DNA of 64,000 nucleotides from Clostridiales bacterium (GCA_021202925.1 JAJQCD010000037.1:1-64000), one strand, 5' to 3'; numbered from the stretch's first letter, positions 24,532-33,027 are shown. A program made the numbers and translations. The notes: generated by a model not told the origin, from the letters alone.

Positions 24532-26103
24532 ATGCTGGAACTGGTAAGAGAGAACATACATATGAAACGGAGAAAAAATCAGGTCGGCACACAGGTAACG
24601 CTGGATGATGATTTTGTCGTACCGGATACCATGAGCGATGTGGAGCAGGTCATTCTGGACACGGGAGAGGTCCAGCTGGAGCCGGTGAAGGTCCAGACGG
24701 AGAAGGTCACGGTGCGGGGAAAGCTGGATTTCCATGTGCTGTATCGGAAGGAAGGAGGGGGATTGCAGGCGCTGGGCGGCATGATTCCGTTTGAAGAGAC
24801 GGTCAATGTGCCGGGACTCCTGCAAGAGGATGATGTGGGAGTTGGCTGGCATCTGGAGGATCTGGAAGCAACGATCATTAATTCAAGAAAACTGGGCGTC
24901 CGGGCAGTGGTGACGCTGGAGATTACCGTCGAAACCGTTTTTGACGCGGAGGCTGCGGTGGATCTGGGTCATCCTGCGGATGAAGCGGATGCTCCGCAGA
25001 TTGAAGTTCAGAAAGCCACGATGGAGGTGGCGGCAATCGCGGCACGCAGGAAGGATACCTGGCGCCTGAAGGATACGGTAACGCTCGGCGGGAGCAAGCC
25101 CGCCATCGATCGGATCCTCTGGAGTGAAATGCGGCTGAGCAATACGTCGACCAGACCCCTGGACGGTCAGGTTCATCTGGAGGGGACAGTCGTGGTTTTC
25201 GTGATCTATGAAGGAGAAGGCGGAGGGATTCAGTGGCTGGAGGAGAATCTTCCCTTTTCGGGAGAGGTGGAAATGCAGGGGGCGTCGGAGGAGATGATTC
25301 CGATGATTCGTCTGCGCCTGAGCCATAAAATGCTGGAGGAAAAACCGGATTATGACGGGGAGATGCGGGAGCTGGACATCGACGCGGTCATCGAACTGGA
25401 TATGCATCTGTATGAAGAACGGAGTCTGGAGATCCTGCGTGATCTGTACGCGATCAACCGTGAGCTGTCCGTGGAGACGGAGGAGGCGGACTTTGACACG
25501 GTTCTTACCCGTAATACGGGGAAATGCAGAGTAGCCGACCAGGTTTTGGCCGGTCTGGACAGCCGGATTCTGCAGATTTGTCACAGTTCGGGAAACGTCA
25601 AACTGGATGAGGTGGAAACGGGAGAGAATGTGCTTTCCATGGACGGAGCGCTGGAAGTTCGGCTCCTGTATCTGACGGATGATGACAGTCGTCCCATTCA
25701 GTCTGCGACGCAGCTTCTGCCGTTTCACTATGATGTGGAGGCGCCGGGAATTTCCGCGGACAGTGTCTGGTATCTGGAGCCGGAGGTTGAGCAGCTGACT
25801 TCGGTGATGGCAGGGCAGGGGACGGTTGATGTGAAAGCGGTGCTCTCTTTTGATTTGCTGGCGCTGCGGCCGTTGCGTGTCCCGGTGATCCGCCAGGCAG
25901 AGACGCAGCCGCTTGATGCGGAAAAGCTGAAGAGTATGCCGGGGATTGTGGGATATATCGTGCAGACGGGAGATGCGCTCTGGGACATTGCCAAACGGTT
26001 TCACACGACCATGGATGACATCATGAATACCAACTCACTGACTTCGGAACAGATCAGCCCTGGAGACAGTCTGATCCTGGTGAAGGAACTGTCGCGGGAT
26101 TAG
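24532..26103 (+). CDS. SPOCS (DUF3794) and LysM domain protein, probable spore surface protein
   Basis: A 523-residue protein without a signal peptide. Successive DUF3794/SPOCS beta modules (about residues 30-130, 170-280 and 320-420, each with a VKVQTEKVTVRGKLDFHVLY-like strand pair) are followed by a C-terminal LysM domain (YIVQTGDALWDIAKRFHTTM onward) that binds N-acetylglucosamine polymers. This layout is that of clostridial spore coat/cortex proteins related to SpoVID and SafA. The sigma-E-like promoter supports mother-cell expression. GTG at 24523 is an alternative start, but GGTGG lies 9 bases before the ATG at 24532. Confidence 0.85.
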   Translation: MLELVRENIHMKRRKNQVGTQVTLDDDFVVPDTMSDVEQVILDTGEVQLEPVKVQTEKVTVRGKLDFHVLYRKEGGGLQALGGMIPFEETVNVPGLLQEDDVGVGWHLEDLEATIINSRKLGVRAVVTLEITVETVFDAEAAVDLGHPADEADAPQIEVQKATMEVAAIAARRKDTWRLKDTVTLGGSKPAIDRILWSEMRLSNTSTRPLDGQVHLEGTVVVFVIYEGEGGGIQWLEENLPFSGEVEMQGASEEMIPMIRLRLSHKMLEEKPDYDGEMRELDIDAVIELDMHLYEERSLEILRDLYAINRELSVETEEADFDTVLTRNTGKCRVADQVLAGLDSRILQICHSSGNVKLDEVETGENVLSMDGALEVRLLYLTDDDSRPIQSATQLLPFHYDVEAPGISADSVWYLEPEVEQLTSVMAGQGTVDVKAVLSFDLLALRPLRVPVIRQAETQPLDAEKLKSMPGIVGYIVQTGDALWDIAKRFHTTMDDIMNTNSLTSEQISPGDSLILVKELSRD

Positions 26104-26407
26104 ATGCGCCAGATGCACCTTTTGCGTGGAAGGGGAATATCATACAGTGTGACGATGAAAAGCGGTTCCTTCGCGCATTCGGCCAATGCTTTCCATAGAT
26201 CAGGGAAACCTGGGCGGTGTCCGGAATCTTTGCGAATATTCCGATGCCGTCTACATAGGCCGGATGGGTGGCTGGCGGAATCTGTCGGCACCCATGGCGC
26301 ATGACGAGGATAATCGGCATGGTGCGGCAATGACAGATACAAGGATCTTTCTTTTTCCCGGCAATTGTGGTAGGATAAGTACGATCAGATGAAAGGATTT
26401 TACATAA
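26104..26407. other. 304-base intergenic stretch, no gene assigned
   Basis: The minus strand stays open across most of this stretch, but the frame has no ribosome site and its translation matches nothing I recognise. The plus strand has only short frames. A T-rich segment at 26346-26358 precedes the next gene. No convincing promoter hexamers, terminator or RNA motif were found. Confidence 0.4.
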
Positions 26408-27568
26408 ATGAAGCGGATCAGACAGATGATAACGGTCATGGCCGCTGCGGTTGTCCTTCTGTCGCCGTTCGTGTTTCGACGGCTGGATGAGCGACTGGTT
26501 CTTACCGGCGTGGAAGACAGCGCGGCTTTTCCTGTGGTGACGCCGGGAAGCCTGTTTTCCGGCCAGGCGCAGACGGAACTGGAGACATACCTGCAGCAGC
26601 ATTTGCCGGGGAAACCTTTTATGGTGCGTCTTAGGAACGAGATTACCTTTTCTCTTTTGCACACCGTATCCAACATCAACTACAGCATGAGCCGGGACCG
26701 GGATTTGTTCAGCTGGGAAAATGTCAGCTGGTATCTTCAGTACTTTGCTCCGATCTCGCAGGAGGGAGCGGACGAGCTTCTGATGAAGCTTACGCGACTT
26801 AAGGATATGCTGGAAGCGAATGGAAAACAGCTCTATCTTTTTATTACGCCGTGTAAGATCCGTTATCGGGAGGATGCGCTTCCGTGGGTGGATCAGGCGA
26901 TGGCGCCGGAGCGGGGCGCAGGCAATTACGAACAGCTGATCCGCATTCTGACAGACAGCGATCTGAACTGGTTTGACAGCATTGCATATATTGAGGAGCA
27001 TCAGGGGGAGTTTGACAGCCGGGTGCCGCTTTACTATCGGACGGGGCTTCATTGGTCGGCCTATGTGGGCAATACCGTGGGTGCGGCGTTTGGCGCCTAT
27101 CTGGAGGAGAAGAGTGGCTTCAATCTGCCGGAGGTCACAGTGACGGCGCGTCCGTGCGAGACGCCGGTGTATCCGGACGCGGATTCGTTTGGCGTATTTA
27201 ATGTTTTGCGGGAGCCGTATGACGATTATTATGAGCCGGTCATTACGGTGACGGATCCGACGACCGACGCGCCGGGATTTCTTTGCCGTGGCGGGAGTTT
27301 TATGGGACAGAGCCTGGCGATGCTGATTCAGAATCATTATTTCGGGAAAAACGTGGATATGGAAAACCGCCAGATTTTTACAGAGGAATTTGGTCAGGTG
27401 AAGGGATTCTCCAGCTATGAAGATGAGGAGATGGCGGAATACCTGAGAGAGATTGACCTCGTAGTACTTGAGGTCAATGAGACATCTGTGACGGAGATGG
27501 GGTTCGGTTTTATCGACTATATGCTGGAACACCCGGAAATACTACAGGAAGAACAGGCGGTAGAGTGA
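26408..27568 (+). CDS. AlgX/AlgJ-like SGNH-fold protein (DHHW family)
   Basis: A 386-residue exported or membrane-anchored protein: an N-terminal hydrophobic segment (residues 5-22), then a DHHW/AlgX-like catalytic domain. Visible features are YLFITPCKIRY, the TGLHWSA motif (equivalent to the D/T-x-H-W catalytic pair) and GGSFMG, the likely serine nucleophile loop. In alginate and related systems such proteins pass acetyl groups to a polysaccharide outside the membrane. It lies one base before the MBOAT gene, its usual partner. The polymer modified here is unknown. Confidence 0.82.
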   Translation: MKRIRQMITVMAAAVVLLSPFVFRRLDERLVLTGVEDSAAFPVVTPGSLFSGQAQTELETYLQQHLPGKPFMVRLRNEITFSLLHTVSNINYSMSRDRDLFSWENVSWYLQYFAPISQEGADELLMKLTRLKDMLEANGKQLYLFITPCKIRYREDALPWVDQAMAPERGAGNYEQLIRILTDSDLNWFDSIAYIEEHQGEFDSRVPLYYRTGLHWSAYVGNTVGAAFGAYLEEKSGFNLPEVTVTARPCETPVYPDADSFGVFNVLREPYDDYYEPVITVTDPTTDAPGFLCRGGSFMGQSLAMLIQNHYFGKNVDMENRQIFTEEFGQVKGFSSYEDEEMAEYLREIDLVVLEVNETSVTEMGFGFIDYMLEHPEILQEEQAVE

Positions 27569-27569
27569 A

Positions 27570-28997
27570 ATGGTATTCTCATCACCGGTATTTTTATTTT
27601 TCTTTTTGCCATTGACGCTTGTGTTCTATGGGCTGGCGTCTCTGACCGGCAGGATCGCCGTCAAAAACGCAGTCCTGCTGGTTATGTCGATCGTCTTTTA
27701 CGGATACGGTGGCCTGAATTATCTCGGACTCCTGGCTGTGTCTGTTGTGGTCAACTGGGCAATCGGGCTTGCTGTGGATGCGTGGAAGCCGAAAAAGGCA
27801 GCTTCTGTCGTGTTCCTGCTGGGGATCGTTTGGAATACAGGTATTCTGGTCGTATTGAAATATCTGAATCTGCTGGGAGACACGGCAGCCTGGATCGCGG
27901 GTATGATCTCCGGAACGGAAATGACGTCGCCGATTCCGGAGATTGTTCTTCCGATCGGCATTTCCTTCTTTACGTTTCAGATTATGTCCTATCTGATCGA
28001 CGTGTATCGGGGGAAGACGAAGGTACAGCGAAACATTGCGGATCTGGCGCTCTATATCATGCTCTTTCCGCAGCTGATTGCGGGACCGATCGTCCGCTAT
28101 ACGGATGTGGAAGGGGCGATCCGGAAGCGAGGCAGCAGCCTGGACGATGTGTATGAGGGAGCCTTCCGCTTTATGGTTGGCTTCTTCAAAAAGGTTTTGC
28201 TGGCGAATGAAGTGGGTAAGGCGGCCGACCTGGCGTTTGCCCTGAAGCCGGGCATGGGAATGATCTACGCCTGGATCGGAATTGTGTGCTATTCGCTGCA
28301 GATTTATCTGGATTTCTGGGCGTATTCCGATATGGCAATCGGTCTGGGGCGGATGTTCGGATTTCGCTTTCCGGAGAATTTCGACGATCCGTATTGTGCC
28401 AGAAGCATTTCGGAGTTCTGGCGCCGGTGGCATATGACTTTGTCAGGGTGGTTTCGCGATTATGTTTACATTCCGCTGGGCGGGAGCCGCTGCAGCATAG
28501 GAAAGAACTGCAGGAATTATCTGATTGTCTTTGCGCTGACCGGAATCTGGCACGGAGCGAGTTGGAACTTCCTGTTCTGGGGACTGTATTTCGCCTGTTT
28601 TCTGATTGCAGAGCGGCTGGGACTTTTGCGGCTGGTCGAACGGTTGCCGGGACTCCTGCGTCGGCTCTATGTGATTCTGGTTGTCGGCGTCGGCTGGGTA
28701 TTCTTCCGGGCGGATAATCTGACAAAGGCGATCGGCTATCTGCAGGAGATGGTCTGCGGGAATCCGATGGGAAGTCTGGACCGCGAACTGGCTGAGTACG
28801 TCACCGGGCCCAAATTCATCCTGTTGTTTGTAGTTTCCCTGCTGTTCTGTACGCCCTTTTTCCGGAAAGCACATGAGAAACTGCAGAGGATGGGAGCGGC
28901 GGCGGTCTGCGATGCCGTGGCAGTTGTGCTGTTTTTCCTCGCCGCGTGCGAGATGATGGCCGGGACTTATAATCCGTTTATTTATTTTCGGTTTTAA
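27570..28997 (+). CDS. MBOAT-family O-acyltransferase (AlgI/DltB-like)
   Basis: A 475-residue polytopic membrane protein with about ten membrane segments. WRRWHMTLSGWFRDYVYIPL and the catalytic histidine in ALTGIWHGASWNF are hallmark AlgI-type motifs. It would carry acetyl groups across the membrane for the AlgX-like protein encoded immediately upstream; together they form a two-gene O-acetylation module. Its position after the SPOCS-LysM gene allows a role in spore or cell-wall polymer modification, but there is no direct evidence for the substrate. Confidence 0.93.
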   Translation: MVFSSPVFLFFFLPLTLVFYGLASLTGRIAVKNAVLLVMSIVFYGYGGLNYLGLLAVSVVVNWAIGLAVDAWKPKKAASVVFLLGIVWNTGILVVLKYLNLLGDTAAWIAGMISGTEMTSPIPEIVLPIGISFFTFQIMSYLIDVYRGKTKVQRNIADLALYIMLFPQLIAGPIVRYTDVEGAIRKRGSSLDDVYEGAFRFMVGFFKKVLLANEVGKAADLAFALKPGMGMIYAWIGIVCYSLQIYLDFWAYSDMAIGLGRMFGFRFPENFDDPYCARSISEFWRRWHMTLSGWFRDYVYIPLGGSRCSIGKNCRNYLIVFALTGIWHGASWNFLFWGLYFACFLIAERLGLLRLVERLPGLLRRLYVILVVGVGWVFFRADNLTKAIGYLQEMVCGNPMGSLDRELAEYVTGPKFILLFVVSLLFCTPFFRKAHEKLQRMGAAAVCDAVAVVLFFLAACEMMAGTYNPFIYFRF

Positions 28998-29009
28998 AAG
29001 AGGCAGGAG

Positions 29010-29330
29010 ATGAACATACATACAAAGGATGGAGTGAATTATACCTATCTTCTTCGCTGTGCGGACGGAAGCCTGTATTGCGGCTGGACCAATGATCTGG
29101 AAGCAAGGCTGCGTGCACACAATGCAGGAAAAGGGGCGAAATACACGCGGTCCCGCCGCCCGGTGACGCTGGCGTACTATGAGACGTATGAGACGAAAGA
29201 GGAAGCCATGCGGCGCGAATGGAAGGTGAAGCATATGAGCAGAGATGAGAAACTGGAACTGATCGCGGCGGGGGTGGAGAAAACTGCAGGAATGGACATA
29301 TATGCGGCAGACAGAAAACAGACGGAGTGA
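29010..29330 (+). CDS. GIY-YIG nuclease-fold protein (YhbQ/UPF0213 family)
   Basis: A 106-residue single-domain protein. YTYLLRCADGSLYCGWT is the GIY-YIG core, followed by the arginine helix LEARLRAHNAGKGAKYT and the glutamate in EEAMRREWKVK. Such small proteins are widespread; some nick DNA, but their role is mostly unknown. AGGAGATG-like bases precede the start 12 bases after the MBOAT stop. Its last codons and stop form the left arm and loop of a long perfect hairpin. Confidence 0.9.
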   Translation: MNIHTKDGVNYTYLLRCADGSLYCGWTNDLEARLRAHNAGKGAKYTRSRRPVTLAYYETYETKEEAMRREWKVKHMSRDEKLELIAAGVEKTAGMDIYAADRKQTE

Positions 29331-29349
29331 TCCGTCTGTTTTCTGTCTG
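29308..29349. terminator. Perfect 19-bp inverted repeat over the GIY-YIG stop codon
   Basis: CAGACAGAAAACAGACGGA (29308-29326) and its exact complement (29331-29349) enclose GTGA, which contains the stop codon. No T-run follows directly, but TTTTCT lies in the arm. It probably ends or protects transcripts from both sides, since the MATE gene converges here. Confidence 0.6.
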
Positions 29350-29390
29350 TACTCAGTTCCGCAGCGATTTCGAAATCGTGAGGCAGCGTG

Positions 29391-30773
29391 TCAGTGAGCA
29401 TATCTTTCAGCAAGGTGATTCTGAATAGCTGCTTTCCTTATCAGTAACTGGTAAAAGAAAATACAGATGAACGCAGATAACAGTGAACCCATCGGAGCGG
29501 CCAGTCCCATCGGAAAGAGTGTTTCCGGGAATAACAACGATGTTATGTATGCCACAGGGATACGGATAAGCAAGATGGAAATGATATTGTGAGCAAAGGA
29601 ATACAACGATTTTCCGTAGGCACTAAAGTATCCGCTGAAACAAAAATGAATTCCAGCGAAAACGCAGTCAAGGCAGTAACTACGCAGGTATTGTCCGCCG
29701 TAGGAAACAACCTGTGGCTCTCCTTTTACAAACAATGAAACAATTTGCGGGGCTATAAACTGGCAGACGATGCTTACCATAACTCCGAATCCTACACAGA
29801 GAATGATGCCATAACGGAGAGTTTTCTGCCCTTTAATATGTAATCCTGCGCCAATATTCTGCGCAGTTAATGCCGATATTGTAGAGAGCATGGCCGAAGG
29901 CACTAAGAATAAAAAACTGATCACTTTTTCTACGATTCCGACTGCGGTTGCCACTTCCAGCCCTCTCATGTTAGCAATCATAGTGATAACCAGAAAGGAA
30001 ACTTGAATCAGTCCGTCCTGGCAGGCAATCGGCGTTCCAACCCGAAGTAATTGTCTGGCGGTATTGGACTGAGGCCGGAGGTCTCTCGGAGACACTTTGA
30101 TGTCACCGTTCATTTTTCGCATAAATATCAAAGCCATCAATACAGAGACTACTTGAGCAGTGACGGTTGCGATGGCCGCTCCGGCTGCACCTAAATGAAA
30201 TGCTCCCACAAAAAGGTAATCCAGTCCAATATTAAAAATGCCGGAAATACCTACAAAAATCATGGGATGCTTCGTGTCTCCCAATCCACGATAAATACTG
30301 CTGATGACATTATAGGCAACAATAAACGGGACGCCGATAAAGCATACGAACAGATAGCGATACGCCGCGTCAACAGATTCTGCCGGGGTTTTCAACAGAG
30401 TTAGAAAATTGGAAATGTTCAGCAGTAACCCTCCAGTACTGATAACTGCGATCGCTGTAAAGAGTGTAACGGAATTGCCGATAGTGAGAGCGACTTTTCT
30501 CTGTTCTCTGGCACCAACGGCATAGCCGATTGCAACGGTTGTTCCCATGGCTAATCCCACCACGATAACCGTAAACATGTGCATAACCTGGCTTCCGATA
30601 GAAACGGCGGTTACCTGGGCAGTACCATTGAATTGACCTGTAATAAACAAATCAGCCATACCATAAAAGGTCTGCAAAAAGCTGGCGATGAAATACGGGA
30701 CTGAAAACCGAACCATCGCATGCAACAAATTTCCCTGTGTCAGCGAATTTTCATCTCCCATCGTGCTCACCAT
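29391..30773 (-). CDS. MATE-family multidrug/Na+ antiporter
   Basis: An integral membrane exporter of about 460 residues with 12 hydrophobic segments and the family opening LTQGNLLHAMVRFSVPYF, then FYGMADLFITGQF. Cation-coupled efflux of drugs or metabolites is the family role. ATGs at 30803, 30773 and 30761 are all in frame and none has a classical ribosome site; a well-placed GGAGG (30847-30843) instead serves a 22-codon ORF in another frame that ends at 30767. GGTGA between 30773 and 30761 could support coupled starts. The DNA is A+T richer than its surroundings. The LysR gene upstream in the same direction is a likely regulator. Confidence 0.88.
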   Translation of the reverse strand: MVSTMGDENSLTQGNLLHAMVRFSVPYFIASFLQTFYGMADLFITGQFNGTAQVTAVSIGSQVMHMFTVIVVGLAMGTTVAIGYAVGAREQRKVALTIGNSVTLFTAIAVISTGGLLLNISNFLTLLKTPAESVDAAYRYLFVCFIGVPFIVAYNVISSIYRGLGDTKHPMIFVGISGIFNIGLDYLFVGAFHLGAAGAAIATVTAQVVSVLMALIFMRKMNGDIKVSPRDLRPQSNTARQLLRVGTPIACQDGLIQVSFLVITMIANMRGLEVATAVGIVEKVISFLFLVPSAMLSTISALTAQNIGAGLHIKGQKTLRYGIILCVGFGVMVSIVCQFIAPQIVSLFVKGEPQVVSYGGQYLRSYCLDCVFAGIHFCFSGYFSAYGKSLYSFAHNIISILLIRIPVAYITSLLFPETLFPMGLAAPMGSLLSAFICIFFYQLLIRKAAIQNHLAERYAH

Positions 30774-30835
30774 TCGAATATAGTCCGGAAGAATACGGAC
30801 CATTTGTTTATCAACAAAGAAACAAAAAAATTCAT
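30767..30835 (-). CDS. Possible 22-residue leader peptide upstream of the MATE gene
   Basis: GGAGG lies 7 bases before an ATG at 30835 that opens a 22-codon frame rich in Phe, Trp and hydrophobic residues (MNFFVSLLINKWSV opening). Its TGA stop overlaps the ATG at 30773 (ATGGTGA). This could be a coupled leader peptide. Alternatively, one missing T in the run of seven T's at 30830-30824 would put this start in frame with the MATE protein. Confidence 0.45.
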   Translation of the reverse strand: MNFFVSLLINKWSVFFRTIFEW

Positions 30836-30938
30836 ATAGCGACCTCCAAAGAAAAAAATGTGCTAACCGCATTGTGTTTTGACACATTAAGAATAGCACA
30901 TCTTAAGAAGGTTGAGAAACGAATAAATTTGCTCACAA

Positions 30939-31793
30939 TCAGCACCTTTTTTCATGGATAAACGTCAGCAATTTCTCTAATGCTTTTGAACGCCCGGTCT
31001 TCGAATATATCAACTGTGCTGTCTCTCGGAAATCATCTCCCAAAGGAAGTGCCGTTAATCCATCGAAAGTTGCATTGCCGGAATAGGGAAGAATCGCAAA
31101 GCCCTTGGACATTCCGACATGGAGAAGCTGTTCCGCCAGCGTTGTACATACAATAATATCGGGGCAGGAAACACCGAACAGTCGGTAGAAATTTTCCTGA
31201 CACCGATTATGATATGCGGCATTGTTTGATTTTGTAATCAGGGGCAGATTCGAAATAATCTCTCTTAATGTGGCATATCGATTTATTGCAGATTTGGAAC
31301 ATACAATTGACTGGTGAATCTGAAGCATCGGTTCGTGTTCATAATTTTCCGGAAGCAGTAATGCATCCGGGATTACACAGGCATCTATATTCCGGTTTTC
31401 AAGTCCGGCAAGCAATTCATAATCCGGCCTAAAGGAGAAACAGATCAAAATTTCGGGGAACGCTTTTTCAAATGCCTGAAGAACTGGAATTTCAAGGTAA
31501 TCCTGAATCGCAATTCCAAGACAAAGGCTGCGCTTTGATGTCGGGACAAGCTCTTCCAGAAGCTGATAATAACTTTGCCGGATGGACTTGATCCCATCAT
31601 AAAATTTCTTTCCTTGTTCCGTTAACAACACTTGCTTTTTTTCTCTGATAAATAAGGCACATCCGACTTCTGTTTCCAATGTGCTGATATACTTGCTCAT
31701 GGTGGTCTGTGCAATATTGCATGCATCAGCAGCCTTGGTGAAGTTTTCAAGTTCTGCGGCTTTTATAAAATAATCAATTTTTGATATATCCAA
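30939..31793 (-). CDS. LysR-family transcriptional regulator
   Basis: A protein of about 284 residues with an N-terminal winged helix-turn-helix (LENFTKAADACNIAQTTMSK) and a periplasmic-binding-like effector domain. GGAGG at 31806-31802 lies 8 bases before a TTG at 31793 (LDISKIDYF), making that a better start than the ATG at 31808, which overlaps the ribosome site. It precedes the MATE gene in the same direction with a gap of about 165 bases, so regulation of the pump is likely. A+T-rich codon use sets the pair apart from neighbours. Confidence 0.9.
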   Translation of the reverse strand: MDISKIDYFIKAAELENFTKAADACNIAQTTMSKYISTLETEVGCALFIREKKQVLLTEQGKKFYDGIKSIRQSYYQLLEELVPTSKRSLCLGIAIQDYLEIPVLQAFEKAFPEILICFSFRPDYELLAGLENRNIDACVIPDALLLPENYEHEPMLQIHQSIVCSKSAINRYATLREIISNLPLITKSNNAAYHNRCQENFYRLFGVSCPDIIVCTTLAEQLLHVGMSKGFAILPYSGNATFDGLTALPLGDDFRETAQLIYSKTGRSKALEKLLTFIHEKRC

Positions 31794-31841
31794 GACACAT
31801 ACCTCCATAACTGTGGTTTTGTGTGGTTTCCCTTTCTGGTT

Positions 31842-31869
31842 ATTATAGCATCAAACCAGGCCTTCTGAA
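31842..31869 (-). promoter_or_regulatory. Possible promoter for the LysR gene
   Basis: On the minus strand: TTCAGA (31869-31864), 16-base spacer ending TGC, TATAAT (31847-31842). Confidence 0.5.
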
Positions 31870-31890
31870 CAGGTTTTTTGCTTTTTCAGG

Positions 31891-31919
31891 TTGCAAATCT
31901 TTCGTTTATGGGGTACAAT
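31891..31919 (+). promoter_or_regulatory. Promoter for tRNA-Gln
   Basis: TTGCAA (31891-31896), 17-base spacer, TACAAT (31914-31919), 29 bases before the tRNA. Confidence 0.7.
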
Positions 31920-31948
31920 ATTTAAGCGCTGAAATACGCGCCTGTGAT

Positions 31949-32020
31949 TGGGCCGTCGCCAAGCGGTAAGGCACAGGACTTTGACTCCTGCATTCGAGGG
32001 TTCGAATCCCGCCGGCCCAG
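31949..32020 (+). tRNA. tRNA-Gln (UUG)
   Basis: A 72-base cloverleaf: acceptor TGGGCCG/CGGCCCA plus discriminator G, D-arm with AAGCGGTAAGGC, anticodon stem CAGGA/TCCTG with loop CTTTGAC (anticodon TTG), and T-loop TTCGAAT. CCA is not encoded. Confidence 0.95.
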
Positions 32021-32022
32021 CT

Positions 32023-32070
32023 AAAGAGGGGGATGGATATCCGGATAGTTCAGGATTTCCGCCTCTTTTT
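32023..32070 (+). terminator. Terminator after tRNA-Gln
   Basis: AAAGAGG (32023-32029) pairs with CCTCTTT, followed by further T's to 32070. Confidence 0.6.
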
Positions 32071-32174
32071 GTTTGCGTATCAGAGTGGTTGGAGCTTATG
32101 TCGCAGAGGACTGGTTCCGTAAGGAGAGGGCAGGCAAAGACCCTGCCGGTTCCATGATGGGAGAGGTGATGAGA

Positions 32175-32588
32175 ATGGAATATATACATCTGACACAGTA
32201 TTACGAGACCGATCAGATGGGGATTGTCCATCATTCCAATTACATTCGCTGGATGGAGGAAGCACGGACGGCGTACATGGATGAGATGGGATTCCCTTAT
32301 CGGAAGGTGGAAGAATCCGGAATCATCTGTCCGGTGCTGTCCGTGGAGTGCGAATACAAGACGATGACGTATTTTGGCGACCGTGTCAGCATTGAGGTGA
32401 AGATGCCCTTTTTCAAAGGTGTGAAGTATGAATTCTCTTATGTAATCCGCGATGAGAAGACCAGGGAGATTCATGCGACCGGGCGATCGAAGCACGGCTT
32501 TCTGTGGAAGAATGGGCGACCGGTCAATATTAAGAAGGAGGCACCGGAGCTCTATGAGAAAATGATGCTGGCGATGGAGAACGAATGA
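32175..32588 (+). CDS. Acyl-CoA thioesterase, 4-hydroxybenzoyl-CoA thioesterase (YbgC/FadM) fold
   Basis: A 137-residue single hot-dog domain. ETDQMGIVHHSNYIRWMEEAR near the N-terminus holds the catalytic aspartate and His/Tyr region of the family. It hydrolyses acyl-CoA thioesters; the natural acyl group is unknown. AGAGGTG precedes the ATG at 32175; the longer frame from 32073 starts inside the tRNA terminator region. It stands alone between the tRNA genes and ends at a strong hairpin. Confidence 0.87.
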   Translation: MEYIHLTQYYETDQMGIVHHSNYIRWMEEARTAYMDEMGFPYRKVEESGIICPVLSVECEYKTMTYFGDRVSIEVKMPFFKGVKYEFSYVIRDEKTREIHATGRSKHGFLWKNGRPVNIKKEAPELYEKMMLAMENE

Positions 32589-32605
32589 AAAAATCCGGAA
32601 ACAGG

Positions 32606-32640
32606 AAAAGCTCCCGTGAACTATCACAGGAGCTCTTTTC
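32606..32640. terminator. Bidirectional terminator between thioesterase and tRNA genes
   Basis: GCTCC-GTGA / TCAC-GGAGC stem with A-run before and T-run after, so it can end the thioesterase transcript and the oppositely oriented tRNA transcript. Confidence 0.85.
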
Positions 32641-32712
32641 TGACCTCGCCGGGAATCGAACCCGGGTTTACGCCGTGAGAGGGCGTCGTCTTAGCCGCTT
32701 GACCACGAGGCC
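32641..32712 (-). tRNA. tRNA-Glu (CUC)
   Basis: A 72-base cloverleaf on the minus strand: acceptor GGCCTCG/CGAGGTC plus A, anticodon stem ACGCC/GGCGT, loop CTCTCAC (anticodon CTC), T-loop TTCGATT. CCA is not encoded. Confidence 0.93.
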
Positions 32713-32716
32713 AAAA

Positions 32717-32790
32717 TCGAGGCGACAAGATTTGAACTTGCGACCTCTGCGTCCCGAACGCAGCGCTCTACCAAACTGAGCCACGCCTCG
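32717..32790 (-). tRNA. tRNA-Pro (CGG)
   Basis: A 74-base cloverleaf on the minus strand: acceptor CGAGGCG/CGCCTCG plus A, anticodon stem CTGCG/CGCAG with loop TTCGGGA (anticodon CGG), T-loop TTCAAAT. It is 4 bases upstream of tRNA-Glu and is probably transcribed with it. Confidence 0.93.
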
Positions 32791-32804
32791 AAGCGAACTT
32801 CTAT

Positions 32805-32833
32805 ACTCTATCATATTCGTCTGGAAAATGCAA
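32805..32833 (-). promoter_or_regulatory. Possible promoter for tRNA-Pro/tRNA-Glu
   Basis: On the minus strand: TTGCAT (32833-32828), 17 bases, TAGAGT (32810-32805); a weak -10. Confidence 0.45.
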
Positions 32834-33027
32834 GCGGTTTTTTTGATCTTTTGAAAATCTGACAAATTTCTTACTTCACATTTTTCCCCCTTTCAAAACA
32901 AAATCTGAACACATTTTTTCGATAGGATGATATTACGAAAAACGAACCGGAGCTGTTTTGAACCACATTTTCCATGCAGTCGGAATGACTCCGGGGGAGA
33001 AAGACATCCAGAGAAGGAGGAACGCTT

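Noticed and set aside
26054-27532. 492-codon minus-strand frame across the SPOCS/AlgX-like region
   Set aside because: It is antisense to the AlgX-like gene with its conserved motifs, and its translation is Arg/His-rich without any domain. The part in the 26104-26407 gap was also considered as a gene remnant but matches nothing.
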